Under the pieces are notes generated by a model, which saw only the letters and a list, made by a program, of their open reading frames with translations, was not told where the DNA came from and ran no database searches. DNA of 64,000 nt from Onthophagus taurus (Eukaryota > Arthropoda > Insecta > Coleoptera > Scarabaeidae): assembly GCF_036711975.1 (NCBI RefSeq), contig NC_091971.1, positions 16,003,501-16,067,500 of the forward strand, written 5' to 3'. Both the position numbers and the translations under genes were made by a program. This document shows, in pieces, positions 35,501 to 44,349 of this stretch. Positions within the stretch are counted from its first letter, which is position 1. Each line of letters begins with the position of its first letter.

Positions 35501-36842
35501 AACTTAAAGTACAAAAGAAACCTGATAAAATGTATATGGATTTATTATCAGAAGAGGAACCAAACGGTGGAATTTGGAATTCAATTGCAAGGTAAAACAA
35601 TTTTTAATCAAATTTGCATGATATCTCACCCAACATTTTTGCATGCAGTGTTTTCTTAGATGAAAGGTAACAAAATTCAAAATTATTATTTATTTAATTT
35701 TTTTTTAATATTTTATCTGAAATCGAAACTAAATCTTTCACAAATTTATTGATTTCATATAAAAATATAATTATTATTTTATGTTTATAATATAATTATT
35801 CCTAAAGCTCTTTTGGTGGTAACGAAGAAGATGCAGATGAAAAACTCAACATTTTCTCTTTAGCATCTGGTCATTTATACGAAAGATTCATCCGTATAAT
35901 GATGTTATCAGTTTTAAAACATACCAAAACTCCCGTAAAGTTTTGGTTTTTAAAAAATTATTTATCCCCTCAAATAAAAGATTTCCTCCCGTATATGGCT
36001 AAAGAATACGGCTTCGAATACGAATTAGTTCAGTATAAATGGCCGAGATGGCTTCATCAACAAACGGAGAAGCAAAGAATCATCTGGGGGTATAAAATCT
36101 TGTTTTTGGACGTTTTATTCCCTCTAGACGTCAAAAAGATTATATTCGTCGATGCTGATCAAGTTGTAAGAGCCGATTTAAAAGAACTCCAACAATTAGA
36201 TCTTGGTGGAGCTCCTTATGGGTACACCCCGTTTTGTGATTCGCGTAAAGAAATGGATGGATTCCGATTTTGGAAACAAGGATACTGGAGAAATCACCTC
36301 CAAGGACGTCGTTATCACATTTCAGCTTTATACGTGGTTGATTTGAAAAGATTTAGACGAATCGCCGCTGGAGATCGACTTCGAGGCCAATATCAAGCAT
36401 TAAGTCAAGATCCTAATAGCTTGTCAAATCTCGATCAAGATTTGCCCAATAATATGATACATCAGGTCGCTATTAAATCTTTACCTCAAGAATGGTTGTG
36501 GTGTGAAACATGGTGTGATGATGCATCGAAGCAATACGCAAAAACTATTGATTTAGTAAGTTTTTTTATTGCTGGGATGAATTGTTAGTGCAAAAATTGA
36601 TTTTTAGTGTAATAATCCGATGACTAAAGAAGCGAAACTTACTGCAGCTGTTAGGATATTACCTGAATGGAAAGGTTACGATGAAGATGTTAGGAGGTTG
36701 CAACAAAAAATCGATTCTGGTATTTTTGATAATGATGAAGAAGAGGATGTGCAAGGTTAGTAAAATTGTTTTATTTTTTTAATGAATTAATTTTTATCTA
36801 GCTATCTTTTTAGGTGGTAATGATATTCATACTGAATTATGA
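20600..36842 (+). CDS. UGGT: UDP-glucose:glycoprotein glucosyltransferase (8 coding exons, complete)
   Basis: Exons: 20600-20822, 20878-21107, 21170-21730, 27783-30181, 35424-35591, 35808-36555, 36608-36755 and 36814-36842; 4506 nt, 1501 codons, normal for the family. The enzyme re-glucosylates misfolded N-glycoproteins in the ER so that they rebind calnexin/calreticulin. A signal peptide (about residues 1-20, [20 protein letters not shown]) starts the protein. The long N-terminal sensor region follows (thioredoxin-like domains, roughly 30-1190), with an acidic Ser/Glu loop at about 248-265. The GT24 catalytic domain lies in exon 6: [20 protein letters not shown], the metal-binding DAD of [12 protein letters not shown] (about 1309-1311) and the NLDQDLPNN block (about 1403-1405). 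The protein ends HTEL, a KDEL-type retrieval signal. Introns 3 (6.05 kb) and 4 (5.24 kb) are made of mobile DNA, yet every splice join is in frame. AATAAA is at 36901. Confidence 0.97.
21731..22165. other. 5' part of UGGT intron 3
   Basis: AT-rich sequence following the GTAAGT donor. No recognisable gene or repeat. Confidence 0.4.
22170..22510 (+). pseudogene. Second relic of the uncharacterised multicopy insect protein
   Basis: The + strand reads [22 protein letters not shown] at 22178-22240, then after frameshifts a block [20 protein letters not shown] at about 22430-22490. Both resemble the N-terminal Cys-rich start and the LSKxxAELLxSRL segment that I associate with the family also seen at 11020-11450. 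The coding sequence between is rearranged. Function unknown. Confidence 0.45.
22530..23030 (-). pseudogene. LINE RT fragment
   Basis: The minus strand around 22680-22560 reads [20 protein letters not shown], the conserved fingers motif of non-LTR reverse transcriptases (V-P-x-x-K-x-G then NYRPI). The remainder of the interval is weakly coding-like and continues on the same strand. Short, frameshifted and undatable. Confidence 0.5.
23190..23800 (+). pseudogene. Tc1/mariner transposase relic, catalytic core only
   Basis: The catalytic core reads in two overlapping frames. The first Asp is in [13 protein letters not shown] (23260), followed by [21 protein letters not shown] second frame, shifted by one near 23450, reads [20 protein letters not shown]. 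The second Asp position reads [10 protein letters not shown] (Asp replaced by Tyr), and the last motif reads [14 protein letters not shown]. The DNA-binding half is absent. Mutated catalytic residues and the frameshift make it inactive. Its coding similarity is to the DUF4817-associated group. Confidence 0.75.
24125..24771. mobile_element. 647-bp palindromic (foldback) element
   Basis: Two inverted arms of about 300 bases (24125-24420 and 24465-24771) are separated by a 44-base loop. Outer ends are CAGGTGTCC and GGACACCCTG, flanked by TA on each side, which fits Tc1/mariner insertion. It has no coding capacity and would form a near-complete hairpin as RNA or single-stranded DNA. Its right end abuts the hAT relic. 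Confidence 0.9.
24772..26760 (+). pseudogene. hAT-family transposase relic (GTF2IRD2/ZBED5-like), split by a palindrome
   Basis: The + strand, in several frames, reads in order: [14 protein letters not shown] (24916), [13 protein letters not shown] (24990), [20 protein letters not shown] (25075), a VDITKH block (25160) and [20 protein letters not shown] followed by [17 protein letters not shown] (25186-25300). It resumes at 26482 with [36 protein letters not shown] and a C-terminal region to 26757. These are the C-terminal two thirds of the transposase fold found in GTF2IRD2- and ZBED5-like host genes. A palindromic element (25353-26469) separates the halves. Multiple frameshifts. The terminal inverted repeats of the hAT element itself were not found. 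Confidence 0.75.
25353..26469. mobile_element. 1.12-kb palindromic element with nested ends
   Basis: TA-flanked, with outer ends CAGGGCGAGTTATTAGTATC and its inverse. The arms run about 550 bases each to a centre near 25915 (GACAGAATATATTCTGTC). Within each arm further copies of the terminal motif occur: CAGAGTGTTCCATTTAA at 25481, a TTAAATGGAACAGCCTG end near 25530, another near 25755, and their mirror copies near 25998, 26298 and 26350. This suggests several rounds of insertion of related elements before or after the palindrome formed. No open frame of note. Confidence 0.85.
26990..27440 (+). pseudogene. Mariner-like transposase relic, middle part
   Basis: The + strand reads [20 protein letters not shown] (27116), then [20 protein letters not shown] and [20 protein letters not shown] (27210-27320; Ser of the usual SDEAHF box is Pro), then [11 protein letters not shown] and loss of frame. 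This is the same mariner-like group as the relics at 4919 and 6301, but a different part of the protein and a more distant copy. An in-frame stop lies near 27197. Confidence 0.75.
27441..27782. other. 3' end of UGGT intron 3
   Basis: AT-rich with no recognisable gene. It ends at the acceptor TTATTAG at 27776-27782. Confidence 0.4.
30198..30376 (+). repeat. Left terminal inverted repeat of the UGGT-intron element
   Basis: It pairs with 35183-35357 on the opposite strand with scattered mismatches and one small indel (a few extra G-rich bases around 30278). Confidence 0.85.
30460..31630 (-). pseudogene. Pogo/Tigger-like DNA transposon relic
   Basis: CAGTTATGGCCAC at 30460 is mirrored by TGGCCATAACTG ending at 31630, and the motif TTATGGCCAC recurs several times near both ends (30606, 30651, 31604, 31656). 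The minus strand between holds two open pieces. One (31553-31272) is rich in Gln/Ser. The other (31217-30984) is a strongly charged run ([12 protein letters not shown], then [16 protein letters not shown]) like the disordered C-terminal tails of Tigger-type transposases. No DDE core is present, so the family call is tentative. Confidence 0.4.
31631..32389. other. Unassigned DNA inside the UGGT-intron element
   Basis: No recognisable coding block. A T-rich run at 32371-32385 separates it from the BEL relic. Confidence 0.4.
32390..34740 (-). pseudogene. BEL/Pao retrotransposon relic: gag, protease and start of RT
   Basis: Read right to left. Gag occupies 34724-34089 (coiled, charged; begins [14 protein letters not shown]). 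A zinc-knuckle segment lies at 33699-33331 ([13 protein letters not shown]), then a retropepsin-like domain at 33247-33002 ([16 protein letters not shown], with the DxG motif changed to DPG as usual in this group). A decayed stretch from 32960 to 32480 resembles the region between protease and RT of BEL Pol ([24 protein letters not shown], then RLAKN and [15 protein letters not shown] residues). RT proper, RNase H and integrase are missing. Several stops and frameshifts are present. It is nested in the long-inverted-repeat element. Confidence 0.75.
34780..35180 (-). repeat. Candidate LTR and leader of the BEL relic
   Basis: Between the gag start and the right inverted arm lies non-coding DNA with TGTTACTGAGAGCGGGCTC and two imperfect repeats of an ACTGAGAGC...CTCACTC motif. 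Its position fits the 5' LTR of the minus-strand BEL element, but no second copy exists in the window to prove it. Confidence 0.35.
35183..35357 (-). repeat. Right terminal inverted repeat of the UGGT-intron element
   Basis: Inverse partner of 30198-30376, ending TTAAATGGACCAGTCTG next to TA and only 66 bases before UGGT exon 5. Confidence 0.85.
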
Positions 36843-37278
36843 TGGTTTTAATTGTGGCTAGAATTTTTTGTACAAAATTACTTTTATAATAATTATAATA
36901 AATAAAGATTTCCAGGTCAAATTATGTTCATTTTTTGTTACCCCCTTTCAACTGTAATATTAGACGGGTTATACACTGATTATCTGATGTTGAAGGTGAC
37001 AAGGAAGTTTACATCTTAGGTGACCTAAATAGGATCCTAATCCTTTTTCCTTTCAAGATTGGAAGGAAAAAAATGACTTGGCGGTAGGAAGATGTAATGA
37101 AGCATCGAGAATTAAAAACGGAATACAAATTCACAATGCTGATCAAATATTTCAAAAAAATAAAAAAAAATTTACATTAAGTAACACTGGAGTTATTTAC
37201 TTATAGTATCTCTGATTGGTAGTTTGAAAACTTCAAAAATTGGTTACACCGAAGAAAAGCGACTAACAAACAGATATA
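36843..37278. other. UGGT 3' untranslated region and downstream spacer
   Basis: AATAAA at 36901-36906 lies about 60 bases after the stop codon and is the likely poly(A) signal. From about 36960 the sequence becomes featureless; a short reading resembling LINE RT (VTRKFTS.. LGDLNR) is too weak to call. Confidence 0.5.
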
Positions 37279-39130
37279 CAGGGTGTCTCAGCGAGACCGG
37301 TCATTAGACGTTTCTGGGGTTCTGGTGAAAATAAAAATTTGAGAATTCAGTCTTAAGTATTATCAATTACGATCTCTTCGACTAAAATATTTTCAGATTT
37401 CTTGCACTTCCGGTTATACCGGAAGTCGCCACCTACTTTATTATTTTAAATGGAACACCCTGTATATTTTTACATATTTGGATTTGTCTGTATTCAGGGT
37501 TTATAAATAACTTTACTTTTTGCAATTTGATTCAGCCGTTCTCGAGTTATTCGAATTTTTCTAGAAAAATCTGCTCCAACAGACATTTGTTCAAAAAATC
37601 AGAGAACACTCAATTTTTGGGATATCAATTTAGGAGTTAGAATATGCTTAAACTACATGATGGAGTATGTTTTGGTGCCGAGAACGGCTATCTAGAACGT
37701 TTGGTCACTTTACTATGGCACGTTAACTTTTCAAAATTTGCAAGTACCATAATTTCATTTTTTTAAATGGCACCCCCCATATTTTATTACTTAGTCGTCT
37801 TCGACGTCTCATTCTACATCTTTTATATCCCATATGTCCCATACCTAACATTAATAGTTTAGGAGATAATTAGGGTTTTTTGAAAAATGCACACATCATA
37901 TGGATATTTAGCCTAGTGTACCATGAAAAACAAGCCTTCTCAATGAGTTCTTGTCAAAGACTCACTTGTTTACCTCACTTGATGCATGTGAGCAAATAAT
38001 TATCTGTTATGTCCCTTAATATTAGTACTGAAAAGAGTTAAAATCGATAACAATAACGAAAGTACTATTTACACAAATCAAGAAATTCTTAATTTATTTT
38101 TTATGCATAAAAAGCGCGACAAAGTTCGTAGTATGATTCCTAGATCTTCTTTGGCAGCTCGAATTGAGGTGTTGGGACTGGGCTCGAAATAAGCCAAGAC
38201 ATTCACCTCTTCCGTTGCATTATCTACTACTGCTTCTATTCCTCTAAATTTACCTTTTGTCATCGGAGATAAATGTGGATAATTTTCATTAAACATTCTG
38301 CAAGTTCTATTAAGAACTTTGTCGCACTTTTCGTGCACAAAAAATAAATTATGGATTTCTTCATTTGTATAAACATTATTTACGTTATTAATATCCATTT
38401 TAACTGGTTTTAGACTCACAAGCATCAAACAACCTAAATTAGACTTTGACGTTTATCAATAAGTCATTAAACATTTGTTTTCCATGGCACACTAGGTTAA
38501 TATCCATATGATATGTGAGCATTTTTCAAAAAACCCTAATTATTTCTCAAACTATTAATGTTAGGCATAGGACATATGGAATATAAAAGATGTAAAATGA
38601 GACGCCGAAGACGACTAAGTAATAAAATATGGGGGGTGCCATTTAAAAAAACGAAGTTATGGTGCTTCCAAATTTCGAAAAGTTAACGTATCATAGTAAA
38701 TTGACCAAACGATCTAGACAGCCGTTCTCGGCACCAAAACATACTCCATCATGTTGTTTAAGCATGTTCTGAATCCTAAATTGATATCTCAAAAATTGAG
38801 TATTCTATGATTTTTTGAACAAATGTCTGCTGGAGCAAATTTTTCTAGAAAAATTCGAATAACTCGAGAACGACCGAATCTAATTGCAAAAAATAAAGTT
38901 ATTTATAAACCTTCAAAACAGACAAATCTAAATATGTAAACATATACAGGGTGTTCCATTTAAAAAAATAAAGTAGGTGGCGACTTCCGGTATAACGGGA
39001 AGTGTTAGAAATCTGAAAATATTTTAGATGAAGAGAACGTAATTGATAATACTTAAGTCTGCATTTTCAAATTTTTTGTTTGGCCAGAACCCCAGAAACG
39101 TCTAATGACCGGTCTCGCTGAGACACCCTG
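37279..39130. mobile_element. 1.85-kb palindromic element enclosing an HTH ORF
   Basis: TA-flanked; ends CAGGGTGTCTCAGCGAGACC and its inverse. The arms pair over about 650 bases (37279 to about 37930 and about 38485 to 39130), with scattered differences. A second pair of terminal-type motifs lies inside each arm (AATGGAACACCCTG ending near 37463, CAGGGTGTTCCATTT from 38947). The 550-base central part carries a minus-strand frame with a transposase-like DNA-binding domain (next entry) but no catalytic domain. Confidence 0.9.
38078..38428 (-). CDS. Small ORF with DUF4817-like HTH, no catalytic domain (116 codons)
   Basis: Reads MDINNVNNVYTNEEIHNLFF from the second or third Met, then VHEKCDKVLNRTCRMFNENY, then FRGIEAVVDN and VNVLAYFEPSPNTSIRAA, ending soon after a KEDLGI block. 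The pattern (YTNEEI.., then ..FNENYPHLSP, then a second helical block ending S.R....LGI) matches the N-terminal DNA-binding half of DUF4817-type transposases. A DDE core does not follow. It is uninterrupted inside an otherwise non-coding palindrome. It could be a fossil start of the parental transposase, or a kept DNA-binding protein; I cannot tell which from one copy. Confidence 0.5.
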   Translation of the reverse strand: MMLVSLKPVKMDINNVNNVYTNEEIHNLFFVHEKCDKVLNRTCRMFNENYPHLSPMTKGKFRGIEAVVDNATEEVNVLAYFEPSPNTSIRAAKEDLGIILRTLSRFLCIKNKLRIS

Positions 39131-39279
39131 TATACATAATACAGAGAAATGTGATGAGTTATATAGACACATGAGTGGAACAAAAGTTTCGTAAGCGTGG
39201 AGAACAATTGGGACTGTCAGAAAAAATGATAAGCAAATGACCAAAGGTTATGCACAGGTTAGCAGGAAACACTGCTAAA

Positions 39280-40080
39280 CGAGGATCACACAAAATTCGA
39301 CGTGATACGAGAACCGACTCAAGAAACGGAGGTACCTAAAATTAACGTGGAAGAAATAAGGGCAGTTTTGAAAAATCAAAAAATGGAAAGTCTGCCGGGC
39401 CTATTAACATCCTCATTGATGTGGCCAACGAGATATTACACGAATTTATAACAACACTTGTCAACAAGTGCATGTCGGAAAAAGATAATATTCCATTGAA
39501 ACTTAGCTTACATCAGCTTAATCTTCCAAAACGGGAATAAAAGGTGCAATAAACAAAAAACAGTAATTTATATATTTGGGCAGCTTAATTTCGCAAGAAG
39601 GAACATCTGCTAAAGATATCAAGAACAGAACGCAATCTGGTCGAAAAAGGGTTCGTATGATAAATTCCTTATTATGGTCAAGTAGTAGAGCCAATTTTAA
39701 CATACGGGTCGAAATGTTGGCTGCTGACTTCGAAAAGCAGCTTGAAAAACGACTTTCTAAGAAGCGCATGTAGAGTGTCAAGACTGAAACATGTCTCAAA
39801 TGAGGAATTTAAACTACGGACGAGCAAGGTATATACAATTGATGGGGAGGAAACCAAACAATTGATATGGTATTTGCATATGATGCGGATGCCCGATGGC
39901 CAAAAAGAGCTCTTGGATATGTATATCAATATAGAAGAAGCAGAGGTAGACCAAATACATCCATGATTCAAGGGATCAGATAGACTATGACTGATCGAAC
40001 CTTACCGCAAGAGGGATGGAGGAATATGGACGAATGCCGATCGAAATGCGGGGAGCGGCATAGACTTAGAAACCCCGTGA
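39280..40080 (+). pseudogene. RTE-like LINE relic
   Basis: The + strand reads the region before RT at 39290-39480 (VPKINVEEIRAVLKNQK, then a shifted NIPIDVANEIL-like block and VNKCMSEKD). After a large deletion the thumb and tail follow at 39570-40060 (LGSLISQEGTSAKDIKNR, FLRSACRVSRLKHVSNEEFK, LIWYLHMMRMPDGQKE). The catalytic palm is deleted. It lies downstream of UGGT between the palindromic element and another LINE. Confidence 0.65.
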
Positions 40081-40091
40081 TAATATGTATA

Positions 40092-41121
40092 ATAACATAT
40101 GGTACTAAGTATTATAAATTATAATCTTGATTGTTCTAAACTGCAATCTGACTTAAACAATCTACATGCTTTTTGCTTAAATAATCGCCTTTCATTAAAC
40201 TTATCAAAGTGTAATGTTATTTCCTTCTCTAGGAGGGTGAACACAATCCACTACAATTATAGCGTCGCTGGTGAGAGATTGCAACGTGTCTCATTTATTA
40301 GAGATTTGGGTGTTACATTTGATTATAAATTATTATTTGATAAACATATCGATACTGTTGTCTCCAAAGCCTGGCGTATGTTAGGATTTATTATGAGATC
40401 AACGGTAGCTTTTTCAACATTACTGCAATTAGAAATCTCTATTTTGCCTATGTTTACAGCACACTTAACTTCTGCAGCGTCGTTTGGAATCCTCAGTATC
40501 TCTCGTATAAATCTAGAATTGAGCGTATTCAATCTAAATTCCTCAAATACCTTTGTTTTAAATTTTCCATTCAATACATTGATTACGAATCAACTTGCAC
40601 TTCTTTTCGTATGTTAACCCTCAACCAGCGTCACTTTTGTGGGGATATATTATATTTTTACAAACTTTTGAACAACAAGTGTGATTCTCCAATGCTTGTT
40701 GGTTCTATATGTGTTCACGTTCCTCCGAGATTACTTCGCTTTGATTTTCTATTTATGACACCTACTCCTAGAACCAATGCCTGTCAAAACTCTCCTTTAT
40801 TGAGAATGGCAAGATCGGCAAATCGTGTTAACATAGATCTGTTTCAGCATTCTTTCTATGCATTTAAAAAACTGCTCTTTGCTGCAGTTGGTGTGTTGCC
40901 TCGAGCGTTCATTTGATATTTGATATATATGATATATTTATATCACCTAAACTTAGTTTTAGTTTTTTTCCTTTTGAATCACTTTTGTACCATTAATGTT
41001 AATTCATTATTATTATTATTGTGAACTGTAATTCTATTTTATTTGTATACAATTGGTTGTTTGTGGTACAGTATTATTGGGTTCGACCTGTTTCTGTACC
41101 CACATGAAATAAATAAATAAT
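40092..41121 (+). pseudogene. 5'-truncated LINE (jockey/CR1-like), thumb to 3' end
   Basis: Starts just after the YADD box position: DCSKLQSDLNNLHAFCLNNR, then LSLNLSKCNVISFSRR, FIRDLGVTFDYKLLFDKHID and RMLGFIMRSTVAF. A frameshift near 40440 leads into the C-terminal block (HFCGDILYFYKLLNNKCDSP and following) ending at a stop at 40914-40916. The 3' untranslated part has an ATT run near 41010-41022 and ends in AAATAAATAAAT at about 41107-41118, the likely element terminus. Similar in style to, but distinct from, the LINE at 1-1522. Confidence 0.75.
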
Positions 41122-42155
41122 CTGATTACAGGCACTCTTTCTTTCTTTTAGGTGGAAGCGTTGTTCATGCTTATTGCTTGGTTGCGATCAGTTAGGAAAA
41201 AAATTTGTTTGTTGAAAAACAATTTTTTATTAACGCACTAATATTGCTCTCACTTCTATTTGTCGTTTTCTTCTATTTCGATTGAAGTGTTACCTCCTTT
41301 TCTTCGGCCTGGATTTTTCGTATTTCTTGGAGCTTTACAAAACTCGCGAAACTTCTGCACGTGACTACCAAAGAAAACTGTCAAAATATAACAGATGAAT
41401 ACACTGATTGAACAACAAGCATATGCGATTGTGCGTGAAAACCGGGTTTACCTTGCCGTTCCAGTACATAAACGATAAATAATGAATGCCAACGCCAATA
41501 CATAACACTTTAATATAACAGCCAACTTTAATCGCTAGTTCAAGTATATTTTTCACCCTCCAAGGCTAAATTGGTGTGAATCTTTACATTTTCTGTGACT
41601 GTTATTGTGATAAAATCATCTCATATTGGAGGACCATTAGCAGTAAGGAACTCGAACAACCTCTAAATTATAATTTATTTATATAATAATTTATAAATTA
41701 TTATTTTTAACTTCTTGAATTATATCTCATTATAATCAAATAAATCATCCATATTGAGGTTTTAGGAAATTATAGCTTTCTACTTCAAATATTGCCATAG
41801 CTAGATTTAAATTACTTATGGAGGAACTATTATGGATCAATGTGAACAATTTTTCTCCATAAAGTTTTCTTCCATCGATTTTAATTTTTGAGTTATAACC
41901 AATTTTGACAACAAAATCACCCATTTTGAAATTTTAACGATTTAACCTTTCTACCCATAACATAGTCAGATGAGTTTAAATAGATTATAAATCATTACTT
42001 TTCGGTTCTTCGCCAACAATTTTTATTCACAACTTTTTAACTTATTTTTTTCACTAATAATCTTAATTGTAACGTTGAGTTTGGTGTTGTTTTTTTTTTC
42101 GTATTACCACTGGTCAATAACACCAAACTCAATTTTAGAATTTTTACGTTTCAAG
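41122..42155. other. Intergenic, no recognised gene
   Basis: AT-rich. A short hairpin (TTGAGTTTGGTGTT and its inverse AACACCAAACTCAA, about 42077-42141) is the only structured element seen. Confidence 0.4.
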
Positions 42156-43720
42156 CCTAGAGATGGAAAATTCTCGGAGAAAAAAAATAGGAGAATATTC
42201 TCGATTTTGAGAATTTTCTGAGAACAAGCTTTTAAATACAAATACAGCTCGGCAAATTCAGTCTGACGGCTGTAACGTGGAATGGTTGATATTGTGGGAT
42301 TAATTACTATGGAGGACTTATTTATGATGTTTAGAATATATTTGACTTACAAAAATAATTTATTCTTTGACACAAATAACAAAAAAAACACTAGTATTAT
42401 TCTAAGAAAAACTAAACAATTGTTAGTTCGAATGTAATGAATTTTCAGACAGCTCTGGCATCCAAATCACTGCATTCAATCACTAAAATACCAGAAAGGT
42501 CTTCATTGCCTTTATTAACCTCCACACTGGTGGCAGAATCTAATAATTTTAAATTAGCTGTTTTCTTTTGGCAGTGTGAATAAAGCTGAAGCTTCTTTCT
42601 GTTGCTGCACTCGACGCAGGCATACTTAACATCGACCCAAAATCTTTCTGCCATACAACGGGATATAGTTTTTACGTATTTTAAAACATATGATTTTCCA
42701 AATAATCTTTCTTTAAATTGATAAAGCGCCAATTCTGTTATTACCTTCGCAGACTCATCTGGGCTTGTTACAGTAGCCATATTGTCTATAAACTCTGTTC
42801 CTTGTATTTGTTCTTCTCTATTAAGATGTATTCTATTAAAATGTGGATCTAAAAATATTTGCAGCAAGATGGATTAGATTTGCTTTCTCTTAACTAAAAA
42901 GTTTTTTAAGTCTGTTTCCTCTTAATTAAGCAAAAGGCTGTTTCAAAATGACTTTCCAACTCATAAAAGCATTCAGCTACTTAACCTTGGTTTATCTCCT
43001 TCCAGTTGGGTTATGTATTTAACAATAGGGTTTATTAAGGTGATAAAAATTTGAAACTTTTACCCAAAAAATATCCTCTTCCAATCTTTGATGATAGCCT
43101 TAACATCTTCTATAATAGTAGACATGGTTTTCATTTTTGAAATGTCTCCAATTAACAAATTTAGCGTATGAGCAATGCATCCATAAACAGAAATATGTTT
43201 GCACTTTTCATGAAGTATATTTCTTGTTTTAACCATTGCACTGGCATTGTCGGTTACTATAGCGAAGAATTTTTCAGTACTAATTTTCAGTATTTTTCAG
43301 TATTCTGCGGTATGTCGACAAATATTTGTTGGCAAAGTTTTATAAAATACAGAATTTAGTGTAGTAATAATGAAGTTAAGTATGAATTCGTCCCTTTGGT
43401 TGCTCCAACCATCACACTGTAAGCTAACATTCGCTTCTCCAATTTTCATTTTAATGTCCAGTAATATATTTGATAATAAATAACGTGTATGCATTTTGAA
43501 AGATGATCTCGAGTGTTTGAAAAATGATTGCCAGTGATTATTTTCAACAATGGCAAATGAAGTACCTGTAACATAAACAGCCCTAGCTAATAGTTGATCT
43601 GGCTTCTCTTGTTCAACTTTTGATGAAATAGCAAAAAACCATCGAGTGTGAAACTCGATCAGGGTCTAACCAGGGATAACTTCTGATTCTGATGCTGATG
43701 TATCAGAAGATTCTCTTTCA
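42156..43720 (-). pseudogene. hAT transposon relic (BED/DUF659-type transposase)
   Basis: A hAT-like end TAGAGATGGAAAATTCTCGG lies at about 42160. The minus strand reads, from 43660 downward: FHTRWFFAISSKVEQ, then AVYVTGTSFAIVENNHWQSF and LSNILLDIKMKIGEANVSLQ. The DUF659 signature CDGWSNQRDEFILNFI and the VTDNASAMVKTR / GCIAHTLNLLIGDI catalytic region follow (43240-43130). After a gap, LDPHFNRIHLN and a C-terminal part are read at 42867-42445. Frameshifts near 43300 and 43080 and lack of the dimerisation domain show decay. No matching right end was found. Confidence 0.75.
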
Positions 43721-44349
43721 TCTCTATTCAAGCCTAATCCAACTTTGTTCTAATTCTTACAATCTAAATTTTAATTCCCAGCAACCTGGAAAATGAATCA
43801 ATTTCTCTTCAATTTTCAAGTCTTTTAAAGTTCTTAATAATTAACTTGATGATAGTAAGCTAAATATTATAAAGGATGAAAATGATTATCTGGGCTTGAG
43901 TTAGGCCACGATTTAAACTTTTTGAACCATCTTCTCTTGATAACTCACCGACTTAGGAAATGCTGAATAGGCAAAGAATAAAATAAAATACTTGATTGCA
44001 GTGTATCACACTCTGAATAAGTTGATATTTATTATTTATTTAAATAAAACCTCTATTTTGATTCCCACAAATTTATTCTAATAATATAGTACTCGTTGAT
44101 TTTTTTGATAAATACTATAATTTAATAATTTGTTAAGGCAAGAGAAGCTTGAAGCAAAAAAAAAAATCAAATTGGAAATAAAAGGTAAAATGTTAAAAGT
44201 TTTTACGTACATTTCATTTGTAATAAGTTACTTAATAGATAGTGTCAAGGCAAGACAATCACGAAACAGACACATATAGCACACATCTTAAAATCTAACC
44301 GGTATTTACATATTTACAATCTGCACGTTCTTAGAACTACTCGTATCAT
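43721..44349. other. 3' flank of Wnt11
   Basis: On the minus strand this follows the Wnt11 stop codon. TTTATT (AATAAA on the minus strand) occurs several times between 44028 and 44080 and could provide the poly(A) site. No gene is seen. Confidence 0.4.

Noticed and set aside
42077..42141. Small hairpin as a possible microRNA precursor
   Set aside because: The stem is only about 14 paired bases with a loop of more than 30; too short for a miRNA precursor.
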